From Hankyongella ginsenosidimutans (GTDB taxonomy: Bacteria > Pseudomonadota > Alphaproteobacteria > Sphingomonadales > Sphingomonadaceae): DNA of 64,000 nt. Both the position numbers and the translations under genes were made by a program. The notes under the pieces were generated by a model that searched no databases, was not told where the DNA came from, and saw only the letters and a list, made by a program, of their open reading frames with translations. Where the stretch lies: NCBI RefSeq assembly GCF_005144965.1, contig NZ_CP039704.1, positions 1,651,001 to 1,715,000 of the forward strand. Reading direction: 5' to 3'. Shown in pieces: positions 11,031 through 21,835 of the stretch (its first letter is position 1; each line of letters starts with the position of its first letter).

Positions 11031-11253
11031 CTAGGATCTCCTCATAAAATTGTTGTTCCCCACACTGTATCGTCGTGAGGCGCGTTTGTTATTGAGCATG
11101 GCGGGAAGCTGGCCATTTTGCAAGTGGCGGCTGCCACACATGGCATGCGACTCAACGCTTCGCCAATAAAATGGCGGTACGTGATGTCAAAAGCCACAGA
11201 AACTGCGCGAGAAGCCATAGATTCGACTATGTTTTTAGGCACAGCAACTGCAA

Positions 11254-11278
11254 TGGCATATTGCAATGCAAAATGCCA
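11254..11278. promoter_or_regulatory. 25-bp dyad upstream of the TonB receptor
   Basis: TGGCATATTGCAATGCAAAATGCCA is symmetrical at 11 of 12 paired positions. It lies about 225 bases upstream of the receptor start and 64 bases beyond the end of the fadB-type gene, in a 311-base gap with no gene. It could be a regulator's operator; no factor can be assigned. Confidence 0.45.
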
Positions 11279-11341
11279 CTATTGTTGCTTACGGACGTAA
11301 CAAACTGCGGCGATGCGCCGAGAGGCGCACCGCCGTTGCGA

Positions 11342-13531
11342 TCAGGCCGCTTGTTTCAGCGAATCATGCCCGTAGAAGCTTGCGCCTTTGGCCGCCATGT
11401 CGCGCAGCAGCTGCGGCGGCGCAAAGCGCGGCCCGTGCTTCGCGGCCAGCCCGTCGAGGATTTCAACGACCTTGGCCAGGCCCAGACTGTCCATGTAGCT
11501 GAACGGACCGCCGGTGAAGGGCAGGAAGCCCCAGCCGAAAATCGCGCCGAGGTCGCCGTCTTCCGGCGTTTCCAGCACGCCCTCGGCGAAGCAGCGCGCG
11601 CACTCGACGATCTGGCGGAAGATCAGACGGGTCTTCACATCGTCGGGGCTCGGCTGCTCGTCGGCAAGCGGGAAGACGGTCGGCAGGTCCGGCCAGAGGT
11701 ACTTCTTGCCGCCATCCTCCGGATACACGAAGAAACCCTTGCCGTTCTTGCGCCCAAAGCGGCCAAGTTCCATCATCTTGTCAATGACGTCGTCGCCCTT
11801 GGTGTGGACGTATGCGTCGCCAAGGTCCTTCTTCGACTGCTCCTTGATCTTGTAGGAAAGATCGATCGCCACCTCGTCGCCGACCGCCAGCGGGCCGACC
11901 GGCATGCCGGTGAAGCGGCCGCAGTTGTCGACCAGGGCTGCGCCCGCGCCTTCCGCGATCATGTGATAACCTTCCAGCACGTAGGTGCCGAAGCAGCGCG
12001 AGGTGTAGAAGCCGCGGCTGTCGTTGACGACGATCGGCGTCTTGCGGATTTGCGCGACATAGTCGATCGCTTTGGCGATGGCGGTCGGGCCGGTGTTCTT
12101 GCCGACGATGATCTCCACCAGCGGCATCTTCTCGACCGGCGAGAAGAAGTGGATGCCGATGAAATTCTCCTGTTTCGACCAGGCTTCCGCCAGTCCGGTG
12201 ATCGGCAGGGTCGAGGTGTTGGACCCGAAGATCACATCCGGCCCGAGCACGGCTTCGGTGCGCTTGGTGATGTCGGCCTTGATGCCGCGCTCCTCGAACA
12301 CGGCCTCGATCACCAGGTCGGCGCCGGCGACGTCTTCCATGCGCTCGGTCGGGTGGATGCGCGCCAGGATGGCGTCCGCCTTGTCCTGGCTCATCTTGCC
12401 GCGCTTCACATCCTTGGCCAGACGGTCAGCGGTGTAGGCCTTGCCCTTCTCGGCGCTCGCCTGGTCGCGGTCGAGCAGAACCACCTCGATTCCGGCCTGC
12501 GCGGTGACCATGGCGATGCCGGCACCCATCAGGCCCGCACCGAGCATGGCGATCTTCTTGCACGGCATCGGCGCGATGTCGGCCGGGCGACGCGCACCCT
12601 TCTCGGCCGCCTGCTTGTTGACGAACAGGGTGCGGATCATCGCCTTGGCCTGCGTGCCCAGAATCAGCTTGGTGAAGTACTTGATTTCAAGCGCCAATGC
12701 CCGGTCGATGGGCAGTTGCACGCCCTCGTAAATCGTGGCCATGATGGCGCGCGGCGCCTCGTAGTTCATGAAGGTGCGGCCGCTGACCATGGCGGAACCG
12801 CCGATGAACGTCTCGGCATATTTCGGGTTCATGTGCCCGGCGCCGCCCGGTACCTTGAAGTCCTTGGCGTCCCAGGGTGCCGAACCCTTGGTCGGGTTCG
12901 CCAGCACCCAGGCCTTGGCCTTGGCGACAATCTCCGCCGCTGGCGCGACCTCCTGCACGACGCCGAGGCCCTTGGCCTCCATGGCCGACATGTTCTTGCC
13001 TTCGAGGATGTAGAGCAGCGCCGGCTGCACGCCGATGATGCGCGGCAGGCGCTGGGTGCCGCCCGCGCCCGGCAGCAGCCCGACCTTGACTTCCGGCAGG
13101 CCGAACTGCGTCTTCGGATTGTCGGAGGCGACGCGGTAATGGCAGGCCATGACCAATTCGAAGCCGCCGCCGACCGCCAGCCCGTCGACAGCGACGGCAA
13201 TCGGTTTGCCGCAGGTCTCCAGCTTGCGATAGAGGTTGGACATCACGGCGACCTGTTCGGCGACCTGCTTCGGCGAGGCGTTCGCCATGGCGTCGCTGAA
13301 GAAATGCCCCGAGACCTCCACCAGATCGGCGCCGGCGAAGAAGTTGCCGGGCTTGCCGCTGGTGATGACGATGCCTTTGACGGCAGCGTCGGCGACCGCC
13401 CGATCGATCACGCTGTTCAGTTCGTCCTGGGTCTTGTTGGTCAGGGTGTTCATCGACTTGCCGGGCACATCGAATGTCACCAGCGCGATACCGTCTGCAT
13501 CGACCTCGTAGCGCAGCGTTTCAAAACTCAT
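11342..13531 (-). CDS. fadB: Fatty-acid oxidation complex alpha subunit (enoyl-CoA hydratase / 3-hydroxyacyl-CoA dehydrogenase)
   Basis: Bifunctional beta-oxidation enzyme hydrating enoyl-CoA and oxidising L-3-hydroxyacyl-CoA with NAD. The intact frame is about 729 residues, the usual size. The N-terminal crotonase domain shows [11 protein letters not shown] and [20 protein letters not shown] plus [24 protein letters not shown] sequence. The dehydrogenase domain begins at [19 protein letters not shown] (Rossmann GXGXXG), with IEAVFE and the active-site region [16 protein letters not shown]. The ATG before SFETLRYEV was chosen over one twelve codons upstream. It is the last gene of the run acyl-CoA dehydrogenase, thiolase, fadB. 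Confidence 0.93.
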   Translation of the reverse strand: MSFETLRYEVDADGIALVTFDVPGKSMNTLTNKTQDELNSVIDRAVADAAVKGIVITSGKPGNFFAGADLVEVSGHFFSDAMANASPKQVAEQVAVMSNLYRKLETCGKPIAVAVDGLAVGGGFELVMACHYRVASDNPKTQFGLPEVKVGLLPGAGGTQRLPRIIGVQPALLYILEGKNMSAMEAKGLGVVQEVAPAAEIVAKAKAWVLANPTKGSAPWDAKDFKVPGGAGHMNPKYAETFIGGSAMVSGRTFMNYEAPRAIMATIYEGVQLPIDRALALEIKYFTKLILGTQAKAMIRTLFVNKQAAEKGARRPADIAPMPCKKIAMLGAGLMGAGIAMVTAQAGIEVVLLDRDQASAEKGKAYTADRLAKDVKRGKMSQDKADAILARIHPTERMEDVAGADLVIEAVFEERGIKADITKRTEAVLGPDVIFGSNTSTLPITGLAEAWSKQENFIGIHFFSPVEKMPLVEIIVGKNTGPTAIAKAIDYVAQIRKTPIVVNDSRGFYTSRCFGTYVLEGYHMIAEGAGAALVDNCGRFTGMPVGPLAVGDEVAIDLSYKIKEQSKKDLGDAYVHTKGDDVIDKMMELGRFGRKNGKGFFVYPEDGGKKYLWPDLPTVFPLADEQPSPDDVKTRLIFRQIVECARCFAEGVLETPEDGDLGAIFGWGFLPFTGGPFSYMDSLGLAKVVEILDGLAAKHGPRFAPPQLLRDMAAKGASFYGHDSLKQAA

Positions 13532-13574
13532 GGCGGCCCTCCCAAAGGCGCTTATCGTTGAAATCAAGGCATGC

Positions 13575-13593
13575 CGGCGGCGCAGCGCCGCCG
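13575..13593. other. GC-rich hairpin between thiolase and fadB genes
   Basis: CGGCGGCGC and GCGCCGCCG form a perfect nine-base inverted repeat in the 72-base spacer of the operon. There is no T run, so partial attenuation or an RNA-stability role is only a guess. Confidence 0.5.
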
Positions 13594-13603
13594 ATCATGC
13601 AAA

Positions 13604-14814
<1,211 letters not shown>

Positions 14815-14888
14815 AAGGTCCTCCAAGGGTTTGCCGTTCTATCGCGGCGGCATGATCTTCACGGTGGCAGAGTCGGTGCGCTGGTTCG

Positions 14889-16682
14889 TCAGAAGGCGTC
14901 GGCGGGCATCGCCATCATCAGCTCGGCGCCGGCTTCCACCTTCGCGCGCCAGCCGTGGGTGTCCGGCATGTGGCGGTTCATGTAGTAGCGGCCGGTCAGC
15001 AGCTTGGTTTCATAGAACGCCTTGTCCTCGGCGCCTTGGTCGAGCTTGGCGTAGGCGCTCTGCGCCATCCAGGTCCACATATGGCCAAGCGACACCAGGC
15101 CGAGCAGGTTCATGTAGGCATAGGCTGCGGCGCCGGCGTTGTTCGGGTTTGCGAACGCGTTCTGCATCAGCCACATCGTCGCGCCCTGAAGATCGCCAAG
15201 GCCCTTTTCCAGCGGGCCGACGAAGTCTTTCAGGCGCGCGTCCGCCTTGGCCTCGGCGAGGAAGCCCTGCAGGGTCTCGAAGTAGCCGCGGATCAGCTTG
15301 CCGCCGTCCTTGGGCAGCTTGCGGCCGACCAGATCCATCGCCTGCACGCCGTTGGTGCCTTCGTAAATCTGGGCAATGCGCGCGTCGCGCACAAACTGCG
15401 ACATGCCCCATTCCTCGACATAGCCATGGCCGCCGAGGCACTGCTGCGCCCAGGTCGCGTTTTCATAGCCCTTGTCGGTCAGGACGCCCTTGATGACCGG
15501 GGTCAGCAGGCTGATGAGGTCGTCCGCCTTCTGGCGCTCTTCTTCGGTTGCCGCCCTGTGCGCCAGGTCGACCTGCAGCGCGCCCCACAATGTCAGCGCG
15601 CGCGCGCCTTCGTTGAAGCAGCGCATGTCCATCAGCATGCGACGCACGTCGGGGTGCACGATGATCGGATCGGCGCGGACATCGGCCGGGGTCGAGCGGT
15701 CGATCGCCTTGCCCTGCACCCGGTCCTTCGCATAGGCGACCGCGTTCTGGTAGGCGACTTCCGAAACGCCGAGGCCCTGCAGCCCGACGCCGAGGCGCGC
15801 TGCGTTCATCATGATGAACATGGCGTTCAGGCCCTTTTCCGCCTCGCCGATCAGGTAGCCGGTCGCACCGTCGTAATTCATCACGCAGGTGGCGTTGCCG
15901 TGCAGGCCCATCTTGTGCTCGATCGAGCCGCAGGAGACGGCGTTGCGGGCGCCGAGCGATCCGTCTTCGTTCACCAGCACCTTCGGCACGATGAACAGCG
16001 AGATGCCCTTCACATTGTCCGGCGCGCCGGCGCGCTTCGCCAGCACGAGGTGGATGATGTTTTCCGCCAGATCATGTTCGCCGGCCGAGATGAAGATCTT
16101 GGTGCCGGTGATCTTGTAGGTGCCGTCCTCCTGCGGTTCGGCGCGGGTGCGCAGCAGGCCGAGGTCGGTGCCGCAGTGCGGCTCAGTCAGGTTCATGGTC
16201 CCTGTCCAGCGGCCGGAGACCATGTTGGGAATGTATTTGCGCTTCTGCTCGTCCGAGCCAACCGCCATCATCGCCGCGACCGCGCCCTGGGTCAGGAAGG
16301 GATAGAGCGAGAAGGACATGTTCGCGGAAATCGCGAACTCTTCGAACACCGAGGCCAGCATGTGCGGCAGGCCCTGGCCGCCGTATTCCGGATCGGCCGA
16401 CAAGGTGCCCCAGCCGCCTTCGCAGAACTTGTCATAGGCATCCTTGAAGCCCGGAGGCGTGGTGACGGTCGCATCGGCATTGCGCACGCAGCCGACGATG
16501 TCGCCGGTGCGGTTCAATGGCTGCAACACGCCTTCAACGAACTTGGCGGCCTCATCGAGCACGCTGCGCACCAGATCCGGCGACGCGTCCGCGAAGCCGG
16601 GCAGGTTGGCGTATTTCTCGATGTTGATCATATCGAACAGGACGAAACTCGCGTCCTTAACGGGTGCGGCGTAAACCGGCAT
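14889..16682 (-). CDS. Acyl-CoA dehydrogenase, long DmdC/FadE-like type
   Basis: FAD enzyme introducing the 2,3 double bond into acyl-CoA. The frame is intact, about 597 residues, the length of the DmdC-like class that carries an extra C-terminal domain. Visible motifs: [17 protein letters not shown], the [12 protein letters not shown] segment binding flavin and substrate, [23 protein letters not shown], and the [20 protein letters not shown] and [12 protein letters not shown] blocks. The start is the ATG beginning [10 protein letters not shown]; an ATG five codons upstream is weaker. It is the first gene of the operon with thiolase and fadB. Confidence 0.92.
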   Translation of the reverse strand: MPVYAAPVKDASFVLFDMINIEKYANLPGFADASPDLVRSVLDEAAKFVEGVLQPLNRTGDIVGCVRNADATVTTPPGFKDAYDKFCEGGWGTLSADPEYGGQGLPHMLASVFEEFAISANMSFSLYPFLTQGAVAAMMAVGSDEQKRKYIPNMVSGRWTGTMNLTEPHCGTDLGLLRTRAEPQEDGTYKITGTKIFISAGEHDLAENIIHLVLAKRAGAPDNVKGISLFIVPKVLVNEDGSLGARNAVSCGSIEHKMGLHGNATCVMNYDGATGYLIGEAEKGLNAMFIMMNAARLGVGLQGLGVSEVAYQNAVAYAKDRVQGKAIDRSTPADVRADPIIVHPDVRRMLMDMRCFNEGARALTLWGALQVDLAHRAATEEERQKADDLISLLTPVIKGVLTDKGYENATWAQQCLGGHGYVEEWGMSQFVRDARIAQIYEGTNGVQAMDLVGRKLPKDGGKLIRGYFETLQGFLAEAKADARLKDFVGPLEKGLGDLQGATMWLMQNAFANPNNAGAAAYAYMNLLGLVSLGHMWTWMAQSAYAKLDQGAEDKAFYETKLLTGRYYMNRHMPDTHGWRAKVEAGAELMMAMPADAF

Positions 16683-16742
16683 GCTCCTCTCCCACATACA
16701 GGCGGTTGGATATTAAGCTTCCGTTCCGCCTCGATTTGTTTT

Positions 16743-17180
16743 TCAGCCTACAGGCTGCCTTGAATTAACCTTGTGATTGAGCATGACGCAGAAATGCTCA
16801 AGCTCCTCAATCAGGAAATCTATATCCGCCCGCTGTTCTTTCAATGCCTGCAGCTTGGCGCGGCAATGGCTGAGAGTCACCTCGCGCTGGCGCTCACGCC
16901 CGTCCCCGAGATCGTAAAGGTCGAGCATCTCCCGGATCTCGGACAGTGAAAAGCCTGTGCGCTTGCCACGTAGAATCCAGCGCAGACGCGCATAGTCCCG
17001 CTTGCAGTAGATGCGATTCTGACCCTGCCGCTCCGGCGAGATCATCCCCTCGTCCTCATAGTAGCGGATCGTACGCGTGGTGATGCCGAACTGCTCGGCG
17101 AGCTCGGTAATGGTAAAACGCGCATCGGCGGGCACATGGCTCGCATCAGGCTCGAACATCAACCGAATCTCTCGCTTCAT
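16743..17180 (-). CDS. MerR-family regulator, LiuR-like
   Basis: Likely regulator of the acyl-CoA degradation genes around it. The N-terminal winged helix reads FTITELAEQFGITTRTIRYYEDEGM, followed by the wing segment RIYCKRDYARLRWILRGKRTGFSLSEI and a C-terminal dimerisation helix (LKEQRADIDFLIEELEHF). No metal-binding cysteine pattern is present, which fits the LiuR type rather than metal sensors. The open frame extends upstream into a repeat, so the ATG of MKREIRLMFE (or the next, MFEPDASH) is the start. A palindrome matching LiuR-type operators lies about 18 bases upstream. Confidence 0.85.
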   Translation of the reverse strand: MKREIRLMFEPDASHVPADARFTITELAEQFGITTRTIRYYEDEGMISPERQGQNRIYCKRDYARLRWILRGKRTGFSLSEIREMLDLYDLGDGRERQREVTLSHCRAKLQALKEQRADIDFLIEELEHFCVMLNHKVNSRQPVG

Positions 17181-17197
17181 GTGGGCAGCATGCCTGC

Positions 17198-17215
17198 CGT
17201 TTACGTAAACGTCAA
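17198..17215. promoter_or_regulatory. LiuR-type operator upstream of the MerR gene
   Basis: CGTTTACGTAAACG is a perfect 14-base palindrome followed by TCAA. It resembles the operator described for LiuR-type MerR regulators (TTTACGTNAACGTNAA-like). It lies 18 bases before the regulator start, so autoregulation is likely. A second site occurs at 17999-18018. Confidence 0.65.
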
Positions 17216-17231
17216 GTTGGTCTATCATTCG

Positions 17232-17345
17232 GTAGTGCCTCAGTTTGAAAAATCCGCTCGTGGTGAGCTCGGTCAGAACCACGAGCCGCTCACCCCTTCT
17301 GTCCAAGCTCAGGGTGAGCGGCAGAATTTCAAACTGAGACACTAC
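17232..17345. repeat. REP-like double hairpin in an outer stem, TCAGTTTGA variant
   Basis: The outer arms GTAGTGCCTCAGTTTGAAA and TTTCAAACTGAGACACTAC are complementary apart from one base. Inside are hairpins CCGCTCGTGGT...ACCACGAGC and GCTCACCCC...GGGTGAGCGG. It sits between the MerR gene and the divergent thioesterase gene. Confidence 0.88.
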
Positions 17346-17385
17346 GTATCATTCTGGTGCAGAAGGGATCGAGGAAAGGGTGACC

Positions 17386-17869
17386 ATGCTGGAAAATGTG
17401 ACGTTTGGACCTATCGAGCCGGCGCAGCTGGCAAGCATGTCCGGGCTGGAGCTGATGCAGGCGATGATCGAGAAACGCCTGCCGGCGCCGACCATGGCCC
17501 GTACCTTGAACTTCTGGCTGGCCGAGGTCGGCGAGGGGTGGCGATTTTGAAGGCGAGCCGACTGCGGAGCTGCTCAATCCCCTCGGCGCCGTCCATGGCG
17601 GCATGCTGCTGACCCTGATCGACAGCGCCTGCGGCTGCGCTTGCCATACAACCTTGCCGGCCGGGGTTGGCTACACCAGCATTGAAACCAAGGCGAACTT
17701 CAGCCGCCCGCTCTTTCCCGACTCGGGGCGCATCCGCTGCGTCGGGCGGGTCGTCACCGCAGGGCGCACAATCGTGACGGCCGACGCGGTCGCCACGGAC
17801 GCGCGCGGACGGGTCGTCGGCCATGGCACGTCGACTTTGCTGGTCTTCCCACCGAAGGCTGCTGCGTGA
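17386..17869 (+). CDS. PaaI-type hotdog thioesterase (frame broken twice)
   Basis: Predicted acyl-CoA thioesterase of about 160 residues. It starts MLENVTFGPIEPAQL. The hotdog signature LLNPLGAVHGGMLLTLIDSACG holds the usual Asn and catalytic Asp, and GYTSIETKANFSRPL and VGRVVTAGRTIVTADAVATDARG follow. Two frame changes close together near 17540 (G run) and 17551 (T run) are each restored by one base. It diverges from the MerR regulator, with a REP element between them. Confidence 0.83.
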
Positions 17870-17875
17870 TCGCGG

Positions 17876-17985
17876 GTCGTGCCTCAGTTTGAAACCTCCC
17901 CGCTCACCCTGAGCTGGTCGAAGGGCTGAGCGGCTCGTGGTTCGTCCAAGCTCGCCACGCGCGGATGTTCAAACTGAGACACGAC
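17876..17985. repeat. REP-like double hairpin, second TCAGTTTGA copy
   Basis: The outer arms GTCGTGCCTCAGTTTGAA and TTCAAACTGAGACACGAC pair. The inner core is in the opposite orientation to the copy at 17232: the GCTCACCCTGAGC hairpin comes first and the GCTCGTGGTTCG hairpin second. The second hairpin is degraded (CGCCACGCGCGG). Confidence 0.85.
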
Positions 17986-17998
17986 CCGATATCGCGCT

Positions 17999-18018
17999 TT
18001 ACGTTTACGTCAACGTAA
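17999..18018. promoter_or_regulatory. LiuR-type operator upstream of the MBL hydrolase gene
   Basis: TTACGTT-TACGTC-AACGTAA is an inverted repeat with seven-base perfect arms, related to the palindrome at 17198. It lies 28 bases upstream of the GTG start, placing the following genes in the proposed regulon. Confidence 0.65.
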
Positions 18019-18045
18019 GATAGCTTTCGGGTAAGGAGACCGTCT

Positions 18046-19152
18046 GTGACCGACCAGTCCCTCACCCAGCCTGAGGTTGCGCCCCGGGTCCAGCGGATGC
18101 CGCCGCCCCGAGCGAATTCCGCGGATTGATGTATCCGCTCGGGCGCTGGAAGCCGGAGCCGCAGTCGCCGCACGAGATTGCGCCTGGCGTTTTCTGGCTG
18201 CGCATGCCGCTGCCGTTCGCGCTCGACCACATCAATCTCTGGCTGCTCGAGGATGGAGATTCCTGGGTTGTCGTCGATACCGGCCTCGGCGTGCCCGGCT
18301 GTCATGAGGTCTGGCGGGCGGTGCTCAGCGGCCCACTGATCGCCGGCAAGCCTGTCTCGCGAATCTTCGTAACCCACTACCACCCGGATCATATCGGCCT
18401 TGCCGGCTGGCTTGCAGGGGAGACCGGTGCGCCGCTGCTGATGTCCCGCACCGATTACCTGATGGCGTCCTTTCTGATGCTGGGCGCGCTTCCGGCACCG
18501 CCGGAGGGGTGCAGGCCTTCTATGCGCGCGCCGGCTGGCCGTCGGACTCCATCGACCGCTTCGCCAAGCGGGGTGGGGTCTGTTTGCGCGGGCGGTGACG
18601 CCACTCCCCGTCGGCTACACTCGACTGCAGCATGGGCAGGTGCACCGGATCGGCGGGGCGGCGTGGCGGATCCACGTCGGGCGCGGCCACGCGCCGGAAC
18701 ACTGCTGTCTGGTCAGTGATGAACGGGGATTCTGATTTCCGGCGATCAGGTGCTGCCGCGCATCACCTCGAATGTTTCCGTCTATCCCATGGAGCCGCAC
18801 GAGGATCCGCTGGGGATTGGCTGGACAGCCTGGAGGACTTGCTGGCACTGCCCGACTCGCTGCTCGTGCTGCCTTCGCACAATGAGCCGTTCCAGGGTCT
18901 GCATGCACGCGTGCGCCAGCTTCAGGCAGACCATGCCGACAAGTTGGCGCGGGTCGCGGCCTTCTGCCGGGAGGCGCCGCGCACCGCCGTCGAGTGCTTC
19001 CCGGCCTTGTTCGGCCGTGTGCTCACCGACAACGACATCATGATGGGCAGCGGGAAGCCTTCGCGCACATCAATCATCTCGTGCGCCAGGGGCGCTTGGA
19101 CCGGACAACCGAAATCCGCGACGGCCGGGAGGTTGACCTGTTCGCAGGCTGA
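18046..19152 (+). CDS. MBL-fold metallohydrolase (frame broken several times)
   Basis: Metallo-beta-lactamase-fold hydrolase. It starts at a GTG (TDQSLTQPEVAPR) preceded by AAGGAG. The zinc motif THYHPDHIGLAG is clear, with WVVVDTGLGV upstream and, in later frames, GRGHAPEHCCLVS, FLISGDQVLPRITSNVSV and LPSHNEPF, which supply the other metal ligands. It ends DGREVDLFAG. Frame changes fall near 18095, 18512, 18600-18740 and 19055. Location downstream of a LiuR-like site suggests a role in acyl-CoA or lactone metabolism, but the substrate is not known. Confidence 0.78.
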
Positions 19153-19163
19153 CGTGCGAATAA

Positions 19164-19327
19164 GAATTCGAGCTCGTGGAGCGGATTTGGCATTTGATCC
19201 CCTTTGCGGCGGGCGTGGCATCAAATGTCGAATTCAAAACTCCATGAGAAACAAAGAATTGCAAGTAATCCGACTCGGGTATTTGCACACGAGCGTGCGG
19301 GCGCGGGATGCAAATGTCGAAGTCGGA
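19164..19327. repeat. Two adjacent related inverted repeats
   Basis: At 19164-19235 the arms GAATTCGA...CATTTGAT pair with ATCAAATGTCGAATTC. At 19269-19327 the arms TCCGACT...ATTTGCA pair with TGCAAATGTCGAAGTCGGA. Both right arms contain CAAATGTCGAA. They fill the 215-base gap before the acyl-CoA synthetase gene; operator or RNA structure is possible. Confidence 0.55.
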
Positions 19328-19367
19328 CCACACGTGCGCACCAGAACGCACGCCTTGGGAGAAGGAC

Positions 19368-21051
19368 ATGACGAACGAAAGCGCAAAGACGAATGTCGGC
19401 CGGCCGGAGGAAGCCCGTCCGATGCCGGTTCAGGCTCTCCTGGAGCAGGCCGCCAAGCGCGCGCCGCAACAATCTTATCTCGATTTTCTCGGCCGCATCT
19501 ACACCTACGGCGAAATCAATGCGCAGGCGGATCGAGTGGCCGCGGCGCTGCAGGCCATGGGCCTCGACAAGGGCGACCGGGTCGGCCTGTTCCTGCCGAA
19601 CTGCCCGCAATATGTCATATTTTACTATGCCGTGCTCAAGGCTGGCGGCACCGTCGTCAACTTCTCGCCGCTCTATTCCACGCCCGAGCTGATCCACCAG
19701 GTCGAGGACAGTCAGACCGATTTCATGGTCTGCCTCGATCTTGCCGCGCTCTACGACACGATCAACGCCGTGCTGGAGGCAAGCCGCCTCAAGGCGCTGA
19801 TCGTCTGTAGTTTCGCCGACGCCTTGCCCGTCGCCGCGCGCTGGGCATTCCGCGTCGCCAAGCGCCAGCTCGTGGCCCGGGTCAAGCCCTGCGAGCGCCG
19901 TATCCCGGCACGCCGTCTGCTGCGCCACACGGGTTCTTACGAGCGCCGTCCGGTTGACCCGACTGAGGATCTGGCGTTGCTGCAATACACCGGCGGCACG
20001 ACGGGCGTGCCGAAGGGGCGATGCTCACCCACGCCAACGTCAGCATGGCGACGCAGCAGGCGATCGGCGCCAGGGCGGGCTGGCCTTCGGGGTTGAGCGC
20101 ATGCTGGGCGCGCTGCCGTTCTTCCATATCTTCGCCAACATCACCGTGCTGAACGGCATGACGATGTGCGGCGGGTTGATCGCCATCCTGCCCAAATTCG
20201 AACTGAAACCGGCGCTGAAGGCGATTAAACGCCATCGCATCACGCTGATGCCAGGCGTGCCGACGATGTTCCAGGCGATGCTCGGTGCGGATGCAGAGGC
20301 GCTGGCCGCCATGAAATCGGTGCGGGTGTCGATCTCCGGCGGCGCGCCGATGGCGGTCGAACTCAAGAAGAAGTTCGAGCAGACGAGCGGCGGCATCATC
20401 GTCGAAGGCTATGGCCTGACCGAGAGCACAAGCATCGCCTCGGTGAACCCGGTCCATGGTGTTAACAAGGCAGGCTCGGTCGGTCTGCCGGTGCCGGGCA
20501 CGCAGGTGCTGATCGTCGACAAGGACGATCCGGCCCGCATCCTGCCGCAGGGCGAAGTCGGCGAAATCTGCCTGCGCGGGCCACAGGTCATGCGCGGCTA
20601 TTGGCATCGGCCGGAGGCGACCGCCGCCGTGCTCGGGCATGGCTACCTCCAGACCGGCGATCTCGGTTACCTTGATGAAGACGGGTATCTGTTCATCGTC
20701 GACCGGCTGAAGGACATGATCACCGTCGGCGGCTTCAAGGTGTTCCCACGCATGATCGAGGAAGCGCTGTATGCGCACGGCAGCGTGCGCGAGGCGACGG
20801 TCATCGGCATTCCGGACGAATATCTCGGCCAGCGCCCCAAGGCGTTCGTGGTGCTGAACGATGACGCCAAGGGCCATGTCACGGCGGACGACCTGAAGGC
20901 TTATCTCAGGACCCGTATCGGCAAGCACGAGCAGCCGGCGAGCATCGAGCTGCGCGATGCCTTGCCCAAGACCATGATCGGGAAGCTCTCCAAGAAGGAG
21001 CTGGTCGCCGAAGAACACACGGCATCGACGCGGAAGGAGCAATTGGCATGA
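19368..21051 (+). CDS. fadD: Long-chain acyl-CoA synthetase (AMP-forming; frame broken twice)
   Basis: Activates fatty acids to acyl-CoA through an acyl-adenylate. ANL-superfamily signatures in order: A3 loop YTGGTTGVPKGAMLTHAN (across the first frame change), SGGAPM, EGYGLTEST, the YLQTGDLGYLDEDGYLFIVDRLKDMI block, and the A10-type lysine in PKTMIGKLSKKEL. ATG MTNESAKTN follows GGAGAAGG. Frame changes near 20020 and 20090 each need one base. The TGA overlaps the next ATG (ATGA), so the hydratase is translationally coupled. Chain-length preference is unknown. Confidence 0.9.
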
Positions 21052-21820
21052 CCGAACATATCGCAGCCCGCCTTGAGGATGGCGTCCTGCATATCGTGCT
21101 GCAGCGCCCGGAGAAAAGAACGCACTGACCAACGCCATGTATGCGGCGATCGCCGATGCCCTGGACTCGGCCGCCACGGACCCCACGGTTCGCGTCGTGT
21201 TGTTCCGGGCCGAGGGTGATTGCTTTTCCGCCGGTAACGACATCATGGACTTTGCAAGTGTTGCAACGGCCGCGGTGGACTTTGCCGCCATGCCGGTCAC
21301 CCGCGTGCTGAAGGCGCTGGCTCATGCGGAAAAGCCGCTGGTCGCTGCTGTCCATGGCGCTGCCGTCGGGATCGGCACGACATTGCTGCTGCATTGCGAT
21401 CTGGTCTTTGTGGCGGAGGATGCGCAGCTCTCAACGCCCTTCATCAATCTGGCGCTGGTGCCGGAGGCGGCGTCCAGCCTGCTGATGCCGGCGCGGATCG
21501 GTCATGCCCGGGCTTACGCCATGTTCGCGCTCGGCGAGAAGCTGAGCGGGCTGGAGGCGGCGCGGCTCGGCCTCGCCAATACGGCTGTCCCCGCCGACCG
21601 CCTCCTCGAGACAGCGCTCGCCGGCGCCAAGGCGCTGGCGCAGCGGCCACCGGAGGCGCTGCGCATCACCAAGCGGCTGATGCGCGACGCGGAAAGCTAC
21701 GCCCGCATCATGGATGCAGAAGGCGCGCAATTCATGGCCCGCCTGCGTTCGCCGGAGGCGCAGGAAGCTTTCGCGGCGTTCCTGCAGCGCCGCGCGCCCG
21801 ATTTCTCGAAATTCGCATAA
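21048..21820 (+). CDS. Enoyl-CoA hydratase/isomerase (frame broken once)
   Basis: Crotonase-fold enzyme of beta-oxidation, about 257 residues. It begins MTEHIAARLEDGVLHIVLQRPEKKNAL once one A is restored in the A run near 21115. The oxyanion-hole segments are FSAGNDIMDF and AVHGAAVGIGTTLLLHCDLVF; LALVPEAASSLLMPARIG follows. Glu164 of classical hydratases corresponds to the PEAAS Glu, typical of the PaaG/ECI-like isomerase subgroup, so it could act on cis or odd-position double bonds. It overlaps the synthetase gene by four bases. Confidence 0.87.
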
Positions 21821-21835
21821 GGGGAGAGGAAAATC

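Noticed and set aside
11171..13561. A 796-codon open frame on the plus strand
   Set aside because: It is antisense to the intact fadB-type gene, has Asp/Arg/Val-rich composition typical of high-GC shadow frames and no recognisable domain.
14955..16763. A 602-codon plus-strand open frame
   Set aside because: Antisense to the intact acyl-CoA dehydrogenase; shadow composition, no motifs.
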